Shown here piece by piece: positions 53,014 through 63,411 of a stretch of 64,000 nt of DNA. The position numbers were made by a program, and so were the translations under genes. The stretch's first letter is position 1. Every line of letters begins with the position of its first letter. Origin of the DNA: Paraburkholderia flava (lineage in GTDB: Bacteria > Pseudomonadota > Gammaproteobacteria > Burkholderiales > Burkholderiaceae). The stretch covers positions 2,146,193 to 2,210,192 of the forward strand of contig NZ_SMRO01000001.1 of the NCBI RefSeq assembly GCF_004359985.1, given 5' to 3'. Below the pieces are notes generated by a model. It was given only the letters and a program-made list of their open reading frames with translations. It searched no databases and had not been told where the DNA came from.

Positions 53014-54531
53014 TCACGCAGGGGCCGGGTCGGAGTTGTGCGGGGATTCTTCTTCGCGAGTGGCGGCAATCTGGCTCAGCGAGCTTGGAACAAAACTCGC
53101 GAACGGGTCCACCTGCGCTGAGCCACGGCGCAGAGGAGCGCTCTGTGCCGGCGCGTTGGAGCCGAAAGGGTCGCCCGGCATCCAGCGGTGCTGCGCCTGA
53201 AGAGCGTTCGACGAACCGTCGAATGGATTGGAAAACTCGACCGGGGGCTCAGACGCAGACACAGGTATAGGAGTCGGCACGGACACCGGCGTTTGTGCGT
53301 GCGCTGGATTGGGGCGCGCGAGGCGATTCAATGGCAGCGACGCGCGGCGGCCATCCGCTTGCATCGAAGGGCGCCTCGAACCAACCGGCGACTGATCGCT
53401 GCTGGATCCCGCAAGCGACGGCCGACGCGAGCCGGTGTCCCCTGCATCCCAGTCGTCCTTGATATTCACGCCGACGCGTTTGTAGAACGCGGTGAGTTCC
53501 TTTTCCGTCGAGATGATGCTCCACTCTCCACGATTGCACATCGCCACGGGAAGGGACGGTTTGGAGATTTTGTCGTCCGGTTTCTTGTTCTCGATGGCCT
53601 TCATGTACGCCACGTAGTTGTATTGCGGTCCGTGCTGAACGACCGCCATCTCCGGTGTATCGAGTGGACGGTTGGGGTCCGTTGCCGCGACCGCCGTGTT
53701 GATCGCCTGCCGGGTTCGCAGTTCGTCGTCGCTGCCCGCGAGGATCGGACTCCGGTTGCCCTGGAGATTGATCATGTCGTGCAGGTCGTAGTCTCCGGTG
53801 TAGGTTTTTTTCTCCCAGTCGGGCTCGTGCTGCCGCAGCGGTTTGAGGCTTTCCGCGAGGTTGTTGTGATCGACCGGATAGTAGAGCTTGCCGTCGGGCG
53901 TTTTCTCCAGGAAGGGGGCGAGGTTCGGGTTCTTTGCGGCGTCCGGCGTCATGTACAGACCGAGTAGGCCGTTGTCGCCCCAATGGCCGACGAATCCATC
54001 GATATTGTTGTCCTGCATCTGCTTGAGACGTGTGGGCGCATTCGCCGCGCCGTAGACTTCTTCGAGCTTGCTGGGCTTGATGCTCTTCTCGAGGATGTCG
54101 TGTCCCTTGGCGGGCGCGCCGTTGGCGAGACGCTTGAGCGTCTCCGGGCCGGCCAGCCGGAAGCTGACCGCGACGCCCATCGCTTTCGCGGCGGCGCCGA
54201 TCGACTTGAGGTGATCGCCCAGCACGAATTCAGTGCTGATCTTTTGTTCGACGGGCGTCAGCTTGCGTTGCGCTTCCGCCCTCGCACTCGCCTCGATGCG
54301 TGCGATTTTCCCGTCGCTCAACGTGGCCGAAGACGACGCCGCCGAAGCGATCGACACGACCGACGAGCGTCGTCGATCGGAGATCGGTCCGAACGGTCCT
54401 TCGCTGATCGAACCACGAGGCGATGCTGTCGCTGCCGTGGCAATGGGTCCGGGTACGGAGGGGCGGCGTGTTTCCGGTGGCGGAGCGGATGGAGCAGCGG
54501 CAGGACGTAGTACGGGAGCGCGGAGAGGCAT
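53014..54531 (-). CDS. Probable ExoY/edema-factor-type nucleotidyl cyclase toxin
   Basis: 505 aa, no signal peptide; Pro/Ser-rich flanks suggest a type III-type effector. The core (about 95-360) carries motifs of the anthrax EF/CyaA/ExoY family in order. R125 (VSFRLAG), K142-G143 and K149-S150 (GAPAKGHDILEKS) align without gaps to ExoY, and R125-K142-K149 spacing (17, 7) equals EF R329-K346-K353. D247/D249 in GDYDL are the metal aspartates and H300/N305 (VVQHGPQYN) resemble the EF HG-x4-N loop, one residue shorter. The core is more compact than in EF. Flanks hold six R-R-x-S sites and NPF/DPF motifs. No secretion genes nearby. Cyclase activity is inferred. Confidence 0.65.
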   Translation of the reverse strand: MPLRAPVLRPAAAPSAPPPETRRPSVPGPIATAATASPRGSISEGPFGPISDRRRSSVVSIASAASSSATLSDGKIARIEASARAEAQRKLTPVEQKISTEFVLGDHLKSIGAAAKAMGVAVSFRLAGPETLKRLANGAPAKGHDILEKSIKPSKLEEVYGAANAPTRLKQMQDNNIDGFVGHWGDNGLLGLYMTPDAAKNPNLAPFLEKTPDGKLYYPVDHNNLAESLKPLRQHEPDWEKKTYTGDYDLHDMINLQGNRSPILAGSDDELRTRQAINTAVAATDPNRPLDTPEMAVVQHGPQYNYVAYMKAIENKKPDDKISKPSLPVAMCNRGEWSIISTEKELTAFYKRVGVNIKDDWDAGDTGSRRPSLAGSSSDQSPVGSRRPSMQADGRRASLPLNRLARPNPAHAQTPVSVPTPIPVSASEPPVEFSNPFDGSSNALQAQHRWMPGDPFGSNAPAQSAPLRRGSAQVDPFASFVPSSLSQIAATREEESPHNSDPAPA

Positions 54532-54647
54532 GGTGCAATTTCGCTGAGAAACGACGTCGGAGCGTCTCCAGACGATAACGTGGCCTCATCCGTCGAAGTC
54601 GTCGCGTAGCGAAGTCAACGCGCATCACGCGAAGCACGCCCGCGGTT

Positions 54648-55676
54648 TCAGTCGATGCGAACGCGTGTCGCAGTGCGCTGCCGGTAGACGTTAGGCGCGA
54701 CACCCTGCCAGCGTTTGAACGCCTGCGAAAACGTCGACGCGTCGCTGAAACCGAGCTGCGCGGCGATGTCCGCGAGGCTCAGTGTGCGATCTTTCAGCAG
54801 GTCCTCCGCGATCGTGCGGCGCGACTCCGCGAGCAATGTTCTGAACGACGTGCCTTCGTCCTTGAGCCGGCGTTTCAGCGTGCGCTCGCTGACGTTGACG
54901 ATCCGCGCCATCGACGCGAGATCGGGAACGGGTCCGCCAGGCGCGATCAGATATTGCCGGACGATCGTCGTGAGGTCCGGTCGCGCCCGCCGACGCGCGA
55001 TCAGATCCGCGCACATCTGTTCGCACTGCGCGGCGGTAATGGGGTTCGCCTGTGGCAGCTTGCGGTCGAGATAGGCGAGCGGGAAGGCCAGACTGTTCGA
55101 CGGCGCGCCGTAACGGGGAAGCGCGCCGAATATACGGCGCGCCCTGTCGGCGTGGGTCGGCTTCGCCTTGAACGTCATCCGCTCGATGACGAAATCCGGT
55201 CCGGCGACTTCGGCGAGCAGCATCGCGGCGCCCGCCATATCGCCTTCGACGATGAAGCGCGTCAGTTCGCGGTCGAGGTCCGGCTCGACGAACGTGATCA
55301 CGCCGAGGTCGCCTTCCTCGTGATACGAGATCGTGGTGAACGCGAACGTCAGTGGGAGAAAGCGCAGCGCGAGCCGCATCGCGTCGCGCATCGTCGCACT
55401 GCTGATCAACCCCAGCCCCCACACACCATAGACGGAAAAACGGGCGGCCAGTCCCAGCTTGATGCCGAGTTGCGGCGGCGCGCCGGTGAGTTTCAGCAGG
55501 TTGCGGATCAGCCGCAACTCCTGTTCCGCGAACAGTTCGGCGTTCGGGTCGTCGAGCTGCGCCGGCGAGATCCCGGTGCCGGCCAGCAGATCGGTCGCGG
55601 ACAGGCCCTGCTGCCGCCCGTAGTCGACCAGCGACCGGCTGCGCGCGGGGCCATGCGTGAAGTCCCAGAAGCTCAT
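54648..55676 (-). CDS. AraC-family regulator (VirS/OruR-like, Arabinose_bd domain)
   Basis: 342 aa from ATG 55676 (MSFWDFTHGPARSRSLVDYGRQQG). The N-terminal domain (about 15-205) with LLKLTGAPPQLGIKLGLAARFSVYGVWGLGLISSATMRDAM is the Arabinose_bd type found in VirS, OruR and ArgR-like activators. The C-terminal HTH pair is ASMARIVNVSERTLKRRLKDEG and LADIAAQLGFSDASTFSQAFKRWQGVAPNVYR. It diverges from the SDR-monooxygenase-hydrolase operon, 156 bases apart, as VirS diverges from mymA in Mycobacterium tuberculosis. The open frame continues upstream antisense to the SDR gene and is not coding there. Confidence 0.9.
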   Translation of the reverse strand: MSFWDFTHGPARSRSLVDYGRQQGLSATDLLAGTGISPAQLDDPNAELFAEQELRLIRNLLKLTGAPPQLGIKLGLAARFSVYGVWGLGLISSATMRDAMRLALRFLPLTFAFTTISYHEEGDLGVITFVEPDLDRELTRFIVEGDMAGAAMLLAEVAGPDFVIERMTFKAKPTHADRARRIFGALPRYGAPSNSLAFPLAYLDRKLPQANPITAAQCEQMCADLIARRRARPDLTTIVRQYLIAPGGPVPDLASMARIVNVSERTLKRRLKDEGTSFRTLLAESRRTIAEDLLKDRTLSLADIAAQLGFSDASTFSQAFKRWQGVAPNVYRQRTATRVRID

Positions 55677-55832
55677 CAGGAAATACCCGTAGAGAAGACC
55701 CTTTGGCCCAAATACTAATGCAATTGTCCCGTTGCGCCATTGGGGGATTGCTGGGGCCGCCGCACCATGTGCCGCAATGGCGTTGTCGTTCGACGCCGAT
55801 GCTTGCGGGCGGAATCGACCAGAGGGACCGAC

Positions 55833-56725
55833 ATGAAGGGCTTTAAAGGAAAAGTTGCGGCGCTGACCGGTGCGGGGTCGGGCATGGGCCGGAGTCTCGC
55901 GATCGAACTGGCGCGGCGCGGTTGCGAACTGGCGTTGAGCGACATCAACGAGATCGGGCTCGTCGAAACGATGCATGCGTGCGTCGCGTACGGTGTGCGC
56001 GTCACGACCCAGCGGCTCGACGTCGCGGATCGCGCCGCCGTATTCGCATGGGCCGCGCAGGCGGCCGAAACACATGGACGCATCAACCTGATTTTCAACA
56101 ACGCGGGTGTCGCACTGGCCGTACCCGCAGAGACCGCGAAGATCGAAGACTTCGAATGGATCATGGGCATCAACTTCTGGGGAGTGGTGCACGGCACTCA
56201 GGCGTTCCTGCCTTATCTGCGTGCATCCGGCGACGGTCATGTGATCAATACGTCGAGCCTGTTCGGTCTGATCGCGATGCCGACGCAAAGCACCTACAAC
56301 GCGAGCAAGTTCGCCGTGCGCGGCTATACCGAGGCGTTGCGGATGGAGCTTGAAATCGAGGGCGCTCCAGTCAGTGTGACCTGTGTTCATCCGGGCGGCG
56401 TCGCGACCAATATTGCGACCGCATCGCGCGTCGACGACAGCATCAAGGCGCTGACCGGACAGGATGCGGACGCGCACCGGCGCCAGGCCAACCGGCTGAT
56501 CAATGGGACACAGCCCGACGATGCGGCCCGCCAGATTCTGGCGGGCGTCGAACGCAATGCACGCCGCGTGCTGATCGGTCAGGACGCGAAGCGCGTCGAC
56601 CTTATCGCGCGCCTGTTGGGTTCCGGCTACCAGCGCTATGTGTTGCGCTTTCATCGCAAGATGATGAGTCGCCGCAAACGCGCGGCTTCTTCTTCTACGG
56701 TTCTCTCTTCCCGCAAGGACATCGC

Positions 56726-56729
<4 letters not shown>
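55833..56729 (+). CDS. Short-chain dehydrogenase/reductase
   Basis: 298 aa, classical SDR. Cofactor site T12-G13-A-G15-S-G17-M-G19, NNAG in LIFNNAGVALA, catalytic Ser in HVINTSSLFGLI and YNASK (Tyr/Lys). Asp in ALSDINEIGL after strand 2 suggests NAD preference. The basic C-terminal tail (RKMMSRRKRAASSS) is unusual. GAGGG precedes ATG 55833. ATGA overlap with the monooxygenase. It may oxidise a secondary alcohol to the ketone used by the next enzyme. Confidence 0.93.
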
Positions 56730-58323
<1,594 letters not shown>

Positions 58324-58327
<4 letters not shown>

Positions 58328-59313
58328 CGTTTGCGATGTGGTGTGTCGTCGTGGTCGGCGCGGTGCTGGTTGCCGTCGTTGCCGGACTCATGATTTTTTC
58401 GGCATGGGTGGCGGGCCGCATCGAACGGGCGCTGCCCGCACAAGGCAAGTTCATCGATATCGGCGCGGACCGGATTCACTACGTCGAACGCGGTAACGGC
58501 AACGGCCCGGCGATTCTCTTCATTCACGGCTTGAACGGACTGCTGCGCAACTTCGCGTACCTGCCGTTCCAGGAACTCGAGCAGACGCATCGCGTGATCG
58601 TTCTGGACCGGCCGGGTTCAGGTCATTCGACGCGCGGCGCGGGGTCGTCGGCCGGTATCGCCGCGCAGGCGCAGACCATCGCCCGGTTCATCGAAGCGCT
58701 CGGACTGCACGAACCGATGATCGTCGGCCATTCGCTCGGCGGGGCGATCGCGCTGGCGCTCGGTGTGAATCATCCGCGATCGGTCGGTCGTCTCGCGTTG
58801 ATCGCGCCGCTGACTCACATGCTCGCGGCGCCTCCCGGCGTGTTCAGCTCGCTTGCGATTGGGTCATCGTGGGTTCGCCGCATCGTGTCGGTGACTCTCG
58901 CGATACCGCTTGGCATCCTGCGCGGCCCCGCGATCGTGAAGGTCGTGTTCGAGCCCGAGACGGTACCGAAAGACTTCGCGATGAAGGGCGGCGGACTGTT
59001 CAGTCTGCGGCCCGCCAGTTTTCGTGCGGCGTCGTCCGATATGGCGGCAGTGGAAGGCGACCTTCCTGGCCTCGAGCGTCGTTACGCGACGCTGCGTATG
59101 CCCGTCGACGTGCTGTACGGCCGCGGCGACCGCATTCTCGACTGGCGGTATCACGGCGAGGCACTGACGCACAAACTGGGTCACGCGACATTGCAACTCG
59201 TCGACGGCGGTCACATGTTGCCGGTCACGCAGCCCGCGATGACGATGGCGTGGTTGAAGACGCTGGCTGCTGCACGGGCGGTGGGACCTGCTGCAACGGT
59301 TGCGTCGTCGTAG
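58324..59313 (+). CDS. Membrane-anchored alpha/beta hydrolase
   Basis: 329 aa. An N-terminal transmembrane helix (MWCVVVVGAVLVAVVAGLMIF) is followed by an alpha/beta hydrolase fold: oxyanion ILFIHGLNGL, nucleophile VGHSLGGAIAL, acid in VDVLYGRGDRI and His in LVDGGHMLPVTQPA. ATGA-coupled to the monooxygenase. It probably cleaves the ester or lactone that enzyme makes. The anchor suggests action on hydrophobic substrates at the inner membrane. Confidence 0.92.
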
Positions 59314-59345
59314 GTGTTACGACGTCTCTGCAAGCAGGCGTGAGC

Positions 59346-59361
59346 CGCCGCGATAGCGGCG
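59346..59361. terminator. Short hairpin between convergent genes
   Basis: CGCCGC (59346-59351), loop GATA, GCGGCG (59356-59361), 32 bases past the hydrolase stop and upstream of the convergent lipoprotein stop. No T-run. Confidence 0.3.
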
Positions 59362-59432
59362 TCAGTCATGTGCGTGCGATGCGTTAGAGGGCGATACCCG
59401 CGCTCATGCGGATATCGCGCGGTGCGGACGTG

Positions 59433-59690
59433 TCAATACCCAGGCGCCCAGTGGCCAGGCATCCACTGCCAGTGATTGCCTTCCCACCGGTAGTGTCCCT
59501 TGACCCAGTGATAGCCCGGCGCGGGCGCGGCCGGCACCACTTCGACACGCGCTTCCGGTTGCGGCGGCCGCACCGGCTCGACGACGCACGCACTCAGCAA
59601 CATTGCGGATGCCGTGATGAGTGCCCCCACCGATATCAATGACGCCGACGATATCAACGACACCGTTTTCCATCCCGATCGAATCTTCAT
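59433..59690 (-). CDS. YXWGXW-repeat-like small lipoprotein
   Basis: 85 aa. A lipoprotein signal peptide with lipobox LLSAC, then a Pro-rich linker and a Trp/Tyr/His-rich C-terminus (GYHWVKGHYRWEGNHWQWMPGHW) resembling the YXWGXW repeat proteins common in Burkholderiales. Start ATG 59690 gives MKIRSGWK, a proper lipoprotein signal; 22 extra upstream codons are not needed. It probably sits in the envelope. Function unknown. It is 66 bases downstream of the DUF1501 gene on the same strand. Confidence 0.82.
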   Translation of the reverse strand: MKIRSGWKTVSLISSASLISVGALITASAMLLSACVVEPVRPPQPEARVEVVPAAPAPGYHWVKGHYRWEGNHWQWMPGHWAPGY

Positions 59691-59756
59691 CGCTACTCTC
59701 CCTGGTTGAATGATGTTGTGTGTGGCCGCGAGCGATTGATTTACTCGCAGGCGCAC

Positions 59757-60905
59757 TCAAGTCCGCACGAGCCCCGCAATCGCGCGCGGCGTATTCGTCG
59801 TGCCGAACAACGCTGCAGCCGTGCGCTGCGGATCGAGTCGCAGGCTTTCGCTCGCGGCGCCGGCGATCAGCGCGTCGAGTGCGGCCGTCGGTTTCAGATC
59901 GCGTGCTTCGTAGAGATCGGCGTTGCGCAGACCCGGCCAGTCGGCGACCACGCGACCACCCGCGACTGCGCCGCCGATCAGCATCGCCACCGAGCCGGTG
60001 CCGTGATCGGTGCCGCCGGTGCCGTTCGCCGCCGCCATGCGGCCGAACTCGGTCGCGACCAGCACGGTCGTGTTGTCCCAATGCGCGCCGAGTCCGTCGC
60101 GTAGTGCGGCGAGCATCGTGTCGAGTGCCTTCAGTTGCGCGGCGAGGCGCGGGTTCTGCGCGCTGTGCGTGTCCCAGCCACCGGTCTCGATCATCGCGAT
60201 GCGCGGACCGTCGTCGCGTGCCAGAAAACTCGCCGCGAGCCGGCCGACGCTCGCCGGATCCTGACGCGCACCGGCATCGGTCGCGAGCCCGCGCGCGGTC
60301 ATCGCCGATTCCCACAACGGACGCAACTGCGCATCCTCGTTGTAGAGCTGCGAGACGCGCATCAGCAGATCGTCGGGTGCGGCGGGCAGCGCGGACGGCG
60401 CATACGATGCGACGTTCGCGCCACCGCGCAGCGCCATCGGTACCGTGGGCGCGAAGGCGATCGCGGTATCGCGTGCGGGCGGCAGCAACTGCGCGAGCCG
60501 GTTGAGCCAGCCGTCCTTCACGCTGTACGGTCGCAGGCCGCCGGTTTCGAGCACGTTCTGGCCATCGAAATGCGAGCGGTCGCGATACGGCGACGCGACC
60601 GCGTGAACGAACAGCGCCTGCTTCGCGGCATATAGCTTCGCGGTCTCGGCAAGCGACGGATGCAGCGCGAACGTGCCGTCGAGTTTGGTCGCGGCGGAGG
60701 TATCGATGGCGAGCGCGCCGCGCAACGTTGCATACGCGGGCTCTGCATACGGCACGACGATGTTCAGACCGTCGGCGGCGCCGCGCTGGATCACGAAGAC
60801 GAAGCGACGTTCGGTGCGCGCGGCCGCGAACGCGATGTGCGGCGATACGAGTATCGCGCCTGCGCCGGCAGCGGCGCAGCGGATGAAACCACGGCGAGAG
60901 ATCAT
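59757..60905 (-). CDS. DUF1501-family secreted protein
   Basis: 382 aa. A Tat-type signal (MISRRGFIRCAAAGAGAILVSPHIAFA) starts it. The body has RRFVFVIQRGAADGLNIVVPY and the C-terminal TNGTGGTDHGTGSVAMLIGGAVAGGRV-type stretch, which is the sulfatase/alkaline-phosphatase-fold DUF1501 hallmark (DHG). It is paired with the DUF1800 gene 17 bases upstream, a pairing seen in many bacteria. Biochemical role unproven. Export through Tat implies cofactor or metal binding before translocation. Confidence 0.93.
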   Translation of the reverse strand: MISRRGFIRCAAAGAGAILVSPHIAFAAARTERRFVFVIQRGAADGLNIVVPYAEPAYATLRGALAIDTSAATKLDGTFALHPSLAETAKLYAAKQALFVHAVASPYRDRSHFDGQNVLETGGLRPYSVKDGWLNRLAQLLPPARDTAIAFAPTVPMALRGGANVASYAPSALPAAPDDLLMRVSQLYNEDAQLRPLWESAMTARGLATDAGARQDPASVGRLAASFLARDDGPRIAMIETGGWDTHSAQNPRLAAQLKALDTMLAALRDGLGAHWDNTTVLVATEFGRMAAANGTGGTDHGTGSVAMLIGGAVAGGRVVADWPGLRNADLYEARDLKPTAALDALIAGAASESLRLDPQRTAAALFGTTNTPRAIAGLVRT

Positions 60906-60922
60906 GCCTGTCTCCGTTGGAC

Positions 60923-62371
60923 TTATCTGCGTTGAAAGTCAGGCGACACGATCAGCAGCGCGAGCGCGGTCGTCGTGCTCTCCGCACGCATGACCGCGCT
61001 GCGTGTCGTTTCGCTGAGCGAGCCGGGCAGCAGTGCATCGCCGAGTGTGTGCGGATCGAGCGCGTCGCCGGTGCGGGCGGCGAGCCGCTGCGCGAGTTCG
61101 ACGCGGCGCACGAGCGCATCGGGCGCGGCCCAGCTCGCGGCGATGTCGTCGTAGCCGGCCGGCGAGCCCGGCCGCCAGATCGGCTCGCCGAGTTGCGTGA
61201 GCAGCGGCGCGGCCTGCAGATTGCCGATGTCGCGCCAGCCGAGCCCGCGCATCGACGACACGGCCCATTCCCACGGCGTCTTGAACTTGGCCGGCGCGGG
61301 CGACCACGCTTCGGGCGAATCGATGAGCGCGCGATACACGGTCGGCAGATCGCCGCCGCTGCGCTCGAACGCATCCGCGACACGCGCGACGACCGCGCGC
61401 GGCGGTGTATCGGAGACGAAGTGACGCGTGAGCTTGTCCGCGATGTGCATCGCGCAGGCGCGCGAGTGCGCGAGATCGCTCAGGATCGCGAGCGCCTGTT
61501 CTTCGCCCGGCTGATCGTACTGACGACCCAGTACCGTGCGCGTGCCCGGCTCGTGCAGCGGCGCGCGAAACACGAAGCTGCCGGGCGGCGCTGCGTCGGC
61601 ACGCGGGCCGCGTGCGGCGGCGATGCTCCAGCCGGTCAGCGCACGCGCGAATTCGGTGACGTCGTCCTGCGTGTAGCCGCTGCGCACACCGAGCGTATGC
61701 AGCTCCATGATTTCGCGCGCGAGGTTTTCATTGAGTCCGCGTTTCTGTTCGGGGTTGCGTTGCGCGGCGCGCAGCGCGGCCATGCTGTCCGGGCCGATCG
61801 AACGGGTCTGGTCGAGAAACAGCTGCATTGCCGGATGACGTTCGACGGCGACCAGCATGTCTTCGAAACGGCCGAGCACGTGCGGGCGGATCGCTTCGAC
61901 TTCGAACGCGCCGGCGAACGTCGCGACCTGCCCCTTGTCGACCGATACCGCGAAATGATTCGCCCAGAAATGCACGAGCCGTTCGATGAACGGCGTCGGC
62001 GTGACGAGTGCGCTCGTGAGCCGCGCATCGACGGCCGCGCGGTAGGTGTCGCGTGCTTCGACGCGCAGCTTTTGCATCAGCGCGCGGCGTGCGGTCTGGA
62101 CCGGGTTCGTGCTTGCGGCCGTTCCTGGGATCGACGATGACGGTGATGGCGTGATCGAAGCCGCTCCGCCTACGTTTGCCTGTTGACGTTGTGCAGCCGC
62201 ATCGGCGGCGAGCGCGAGGCTGGTCGGCTGCGCGGCCCACGCGGACGGCAGCGGCTGCCACGCGTCGAACTGCGCGACGAGCCAGGCTCGTGGATCGTGT
62301 GGCGGCGAATCGTCGGGTCGTGCGCCGAGCCCGAAGCGGTTCAGCGCGATCGCCGCAGGGGTCATGACCAT
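60923..62371 (-). CDS. DUF1800-family protein
   Basis: 482 aa. MTPAAIALNRFGLGARPDD start, the LVHFWANHFAVSV segment, LNENLAREIMELHTLGVRSGYTQDDVTEFARALTGW (family signature with HTLG), and KLTRHFVSDTPP are diagnostic of DUF1800. AAGGAG lies 7 bases before ATG 62371. No clear signal peptide is seen, though some relatives are exported. Gene pair with DUF1501. Some relatives are implicated in extracellular polymer or sugar processing, but no activity can be assigned. Confidence 0.93.
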   Translation of the reverse strand: MVMTPAAIALNRFGLGARPDDSPPHDPRAWLVAQFDAWQPLPSAWAAQPTSLALAADAAAQRQQANVGGAASITPSPSSSIPGTAASTNPVQTARRALMQKLRVEARDTYRAAVDARLTSALVTPTPFIERLVHFWANHFAVSVDKGQVATFAGAFEVEAIRPHVLGRFEDMLVAVERHPAMQLFLDQTRSIGPDSMAALRAAQRNPEQKRGLNENLAREIMELHTLGVRSGYTQDDVTEFARALTGWSIAAARGPRADAAPPGSFVFRAPLHEPGTRTVLGRQYDQPGEEQALAILSDLAHSRACAMHIADKLTRHFVSDTPPRAVVARVADAFERSGGDLPTVYRALIDSPEAWSPAPAKFKTPWEWAVSSMRGLGWRDIGNLQAAPLLTQLGEPIWRPGSPAGYDDIAASWAAPDALVRRVELAQRLAARTGDALDPHTLGDALLPGSLSETTRSAVMRAESTTTALALLIVSPDFQRR

Positions 62372-62498
62372 ACCTGCTCCTTCCGGCTTGCGTTGCGTGT
62401 TGACGTATGGACGTTAAACGCGGGCCGTCGGGAAATCCGTCGCGGGATCTTCAGTTTTTGTTGTATCGATGCGAGTGGGCGTGCATGTGCGTGAGCGG

Positions 62499-62996
62499 TT
62501 ACTGGTTCGATGGCTTAGGTGCAGGCCACTGGGCTCGCGGCAGCCGCCATTGACCGTGTTCGCGCAGGCTCTGCGCGAAGCGCTGGCGCTCGTCGGTCGT
62601 GAGCGATGCGGCGAAATCGGCCACGCCGGTTTCGACGTGCGCGCGCACCGCGCTGTCGGCTTCACGCGTGCGGGCGAGTGCGGCGTCGAGCGCCGGACGG
62701 TCGAGCTGCGGCGCGGCGAGCAACTCGAGCACGTCGCGCCGGCCTTCGCGCGCGTCGCGTGCGAACAGCCGGGCATTGCGGCGTGCTTCCTTCAGCGCAT
62801 CGGCGAATTCCGACTGCCGCTCCGGCGACAGATCCGATGCGGCAAAACGCAGCGCGTTCTTCTGCGCGGCGGCGACGGCGGCCTGGCGTTCGTGCGTCGC
62901 GAACCAGCGATACGCCCCGCCCGCGATACCGCCGAGCAGGAACACGTTCAGCAGGATCGATACGCTGACGATGATTTTCCACGACCGGCTATTCAT
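62499..62996 (-). CDS. Periplasmic heavy-metal-sensor-like (Metal_resist/CpxP-Spy type) protein
   Basis: 165 aa. One N-terminal membrane segment (WKIIVSVSILLNVFLLGGIAGGAY) anchors an all-helical periplasmic domain with the repeated Leu/Arg-rich pattern LSPERQSEFADALKEARRNARLFA and LTTDERQRFAQSLREHG, as in CnrX/ZraP/Spy relatives. The metal-binding His/Cys residues of CnrX are not evident, so metal sensing is not proven. It overlaps the anti-sigma-like gene by 8 bases, making a three-gene unit with the ECF sigma factor. Confidence 0.82.
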   Translation of the reverse strand: MNSRSWKIIVSVSILLNVFLLGGIAGGAYRWFATHERQAAVAAAQKNALRFAASDLSPERQSEFADALKEARRNARLFARDAREGRRDVLELLAAPQLDRPALDAALARTREADSAVRAHVETGVADFAASLTTDERQRFAQSLREHGQWRLPRAQWPAPKPSNQ

Positions 62997-63411
62997 TCGC
63001 TGCTCCAGTCCAGTCCGCGACGGATCCGCCGAAGCTCGTGGTCAGGTACGACACCTCGTGAGCCGCGGAGGGCGTGCCCGACAGCACGAAGAACGACACC
63101 GCGAGTGCGCCTGCGAGACCGCCGATCGCACCGACGCCCGCGAACGCGACGCCGGACCACCAGATCTGCGCGCGCGGCATCTTCGGCTTGGGTGCCGATG
63201 CGACGATGCGCCGTTGCAGGTCGGCGTCCGGCGACGGCACGACATCGCTCGACATCCACGCGTCGAGTTCGGCAGCCTGCGCGCATAGCGCGTCGGCTTC
63301 GTCGCGATGCTGCGCGGCCCATTCGGTGGCCGCGTGCCGTTCATCGGCCGGCCAGCGACGGGAATCGGCGCCGTAGGCGTCGACGATGGCTCGAAATCTC
63401 TCGGGTGTCAT
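62989..63411 (-). CDS. Putative membrane anti-sigma factor
   Basis: 140 aa. A cytosolic helical N-terminal part (1-80; MTPERFRAIVDAYGADSRRWPADERHAA) is followed by one membrane segment (about 84-112) and a short periplasmic tail. The zinc motif of ZAS-type anti-sigma factors is absent. Its ATG overlaps the sigma-factor stop (ATGA). Position and topology support an anti-sigma role; sequence similarity to characterised ones is weak. Confidence 0.72.
   Translation of the reverse strand: MTPERFRAIVDAYGADSRRWPADERHAATEWAAQHRDEADALCAQAAELDAWMSSDVVPSPDADLQRRIVASAPKPKMPRAQIWWSGVAFAGVGAIGGLAGALAVSFFVLSGTPSAAHEVSYLTTSFGGSVADWTGAANE

Noticed and set aside
54648..56654. AraC gene starting at 56654 (668 codons)
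   Set aside because: The first 326 codons are antisense to the SDR gene and lack AraC homology; the family start is at 55676.
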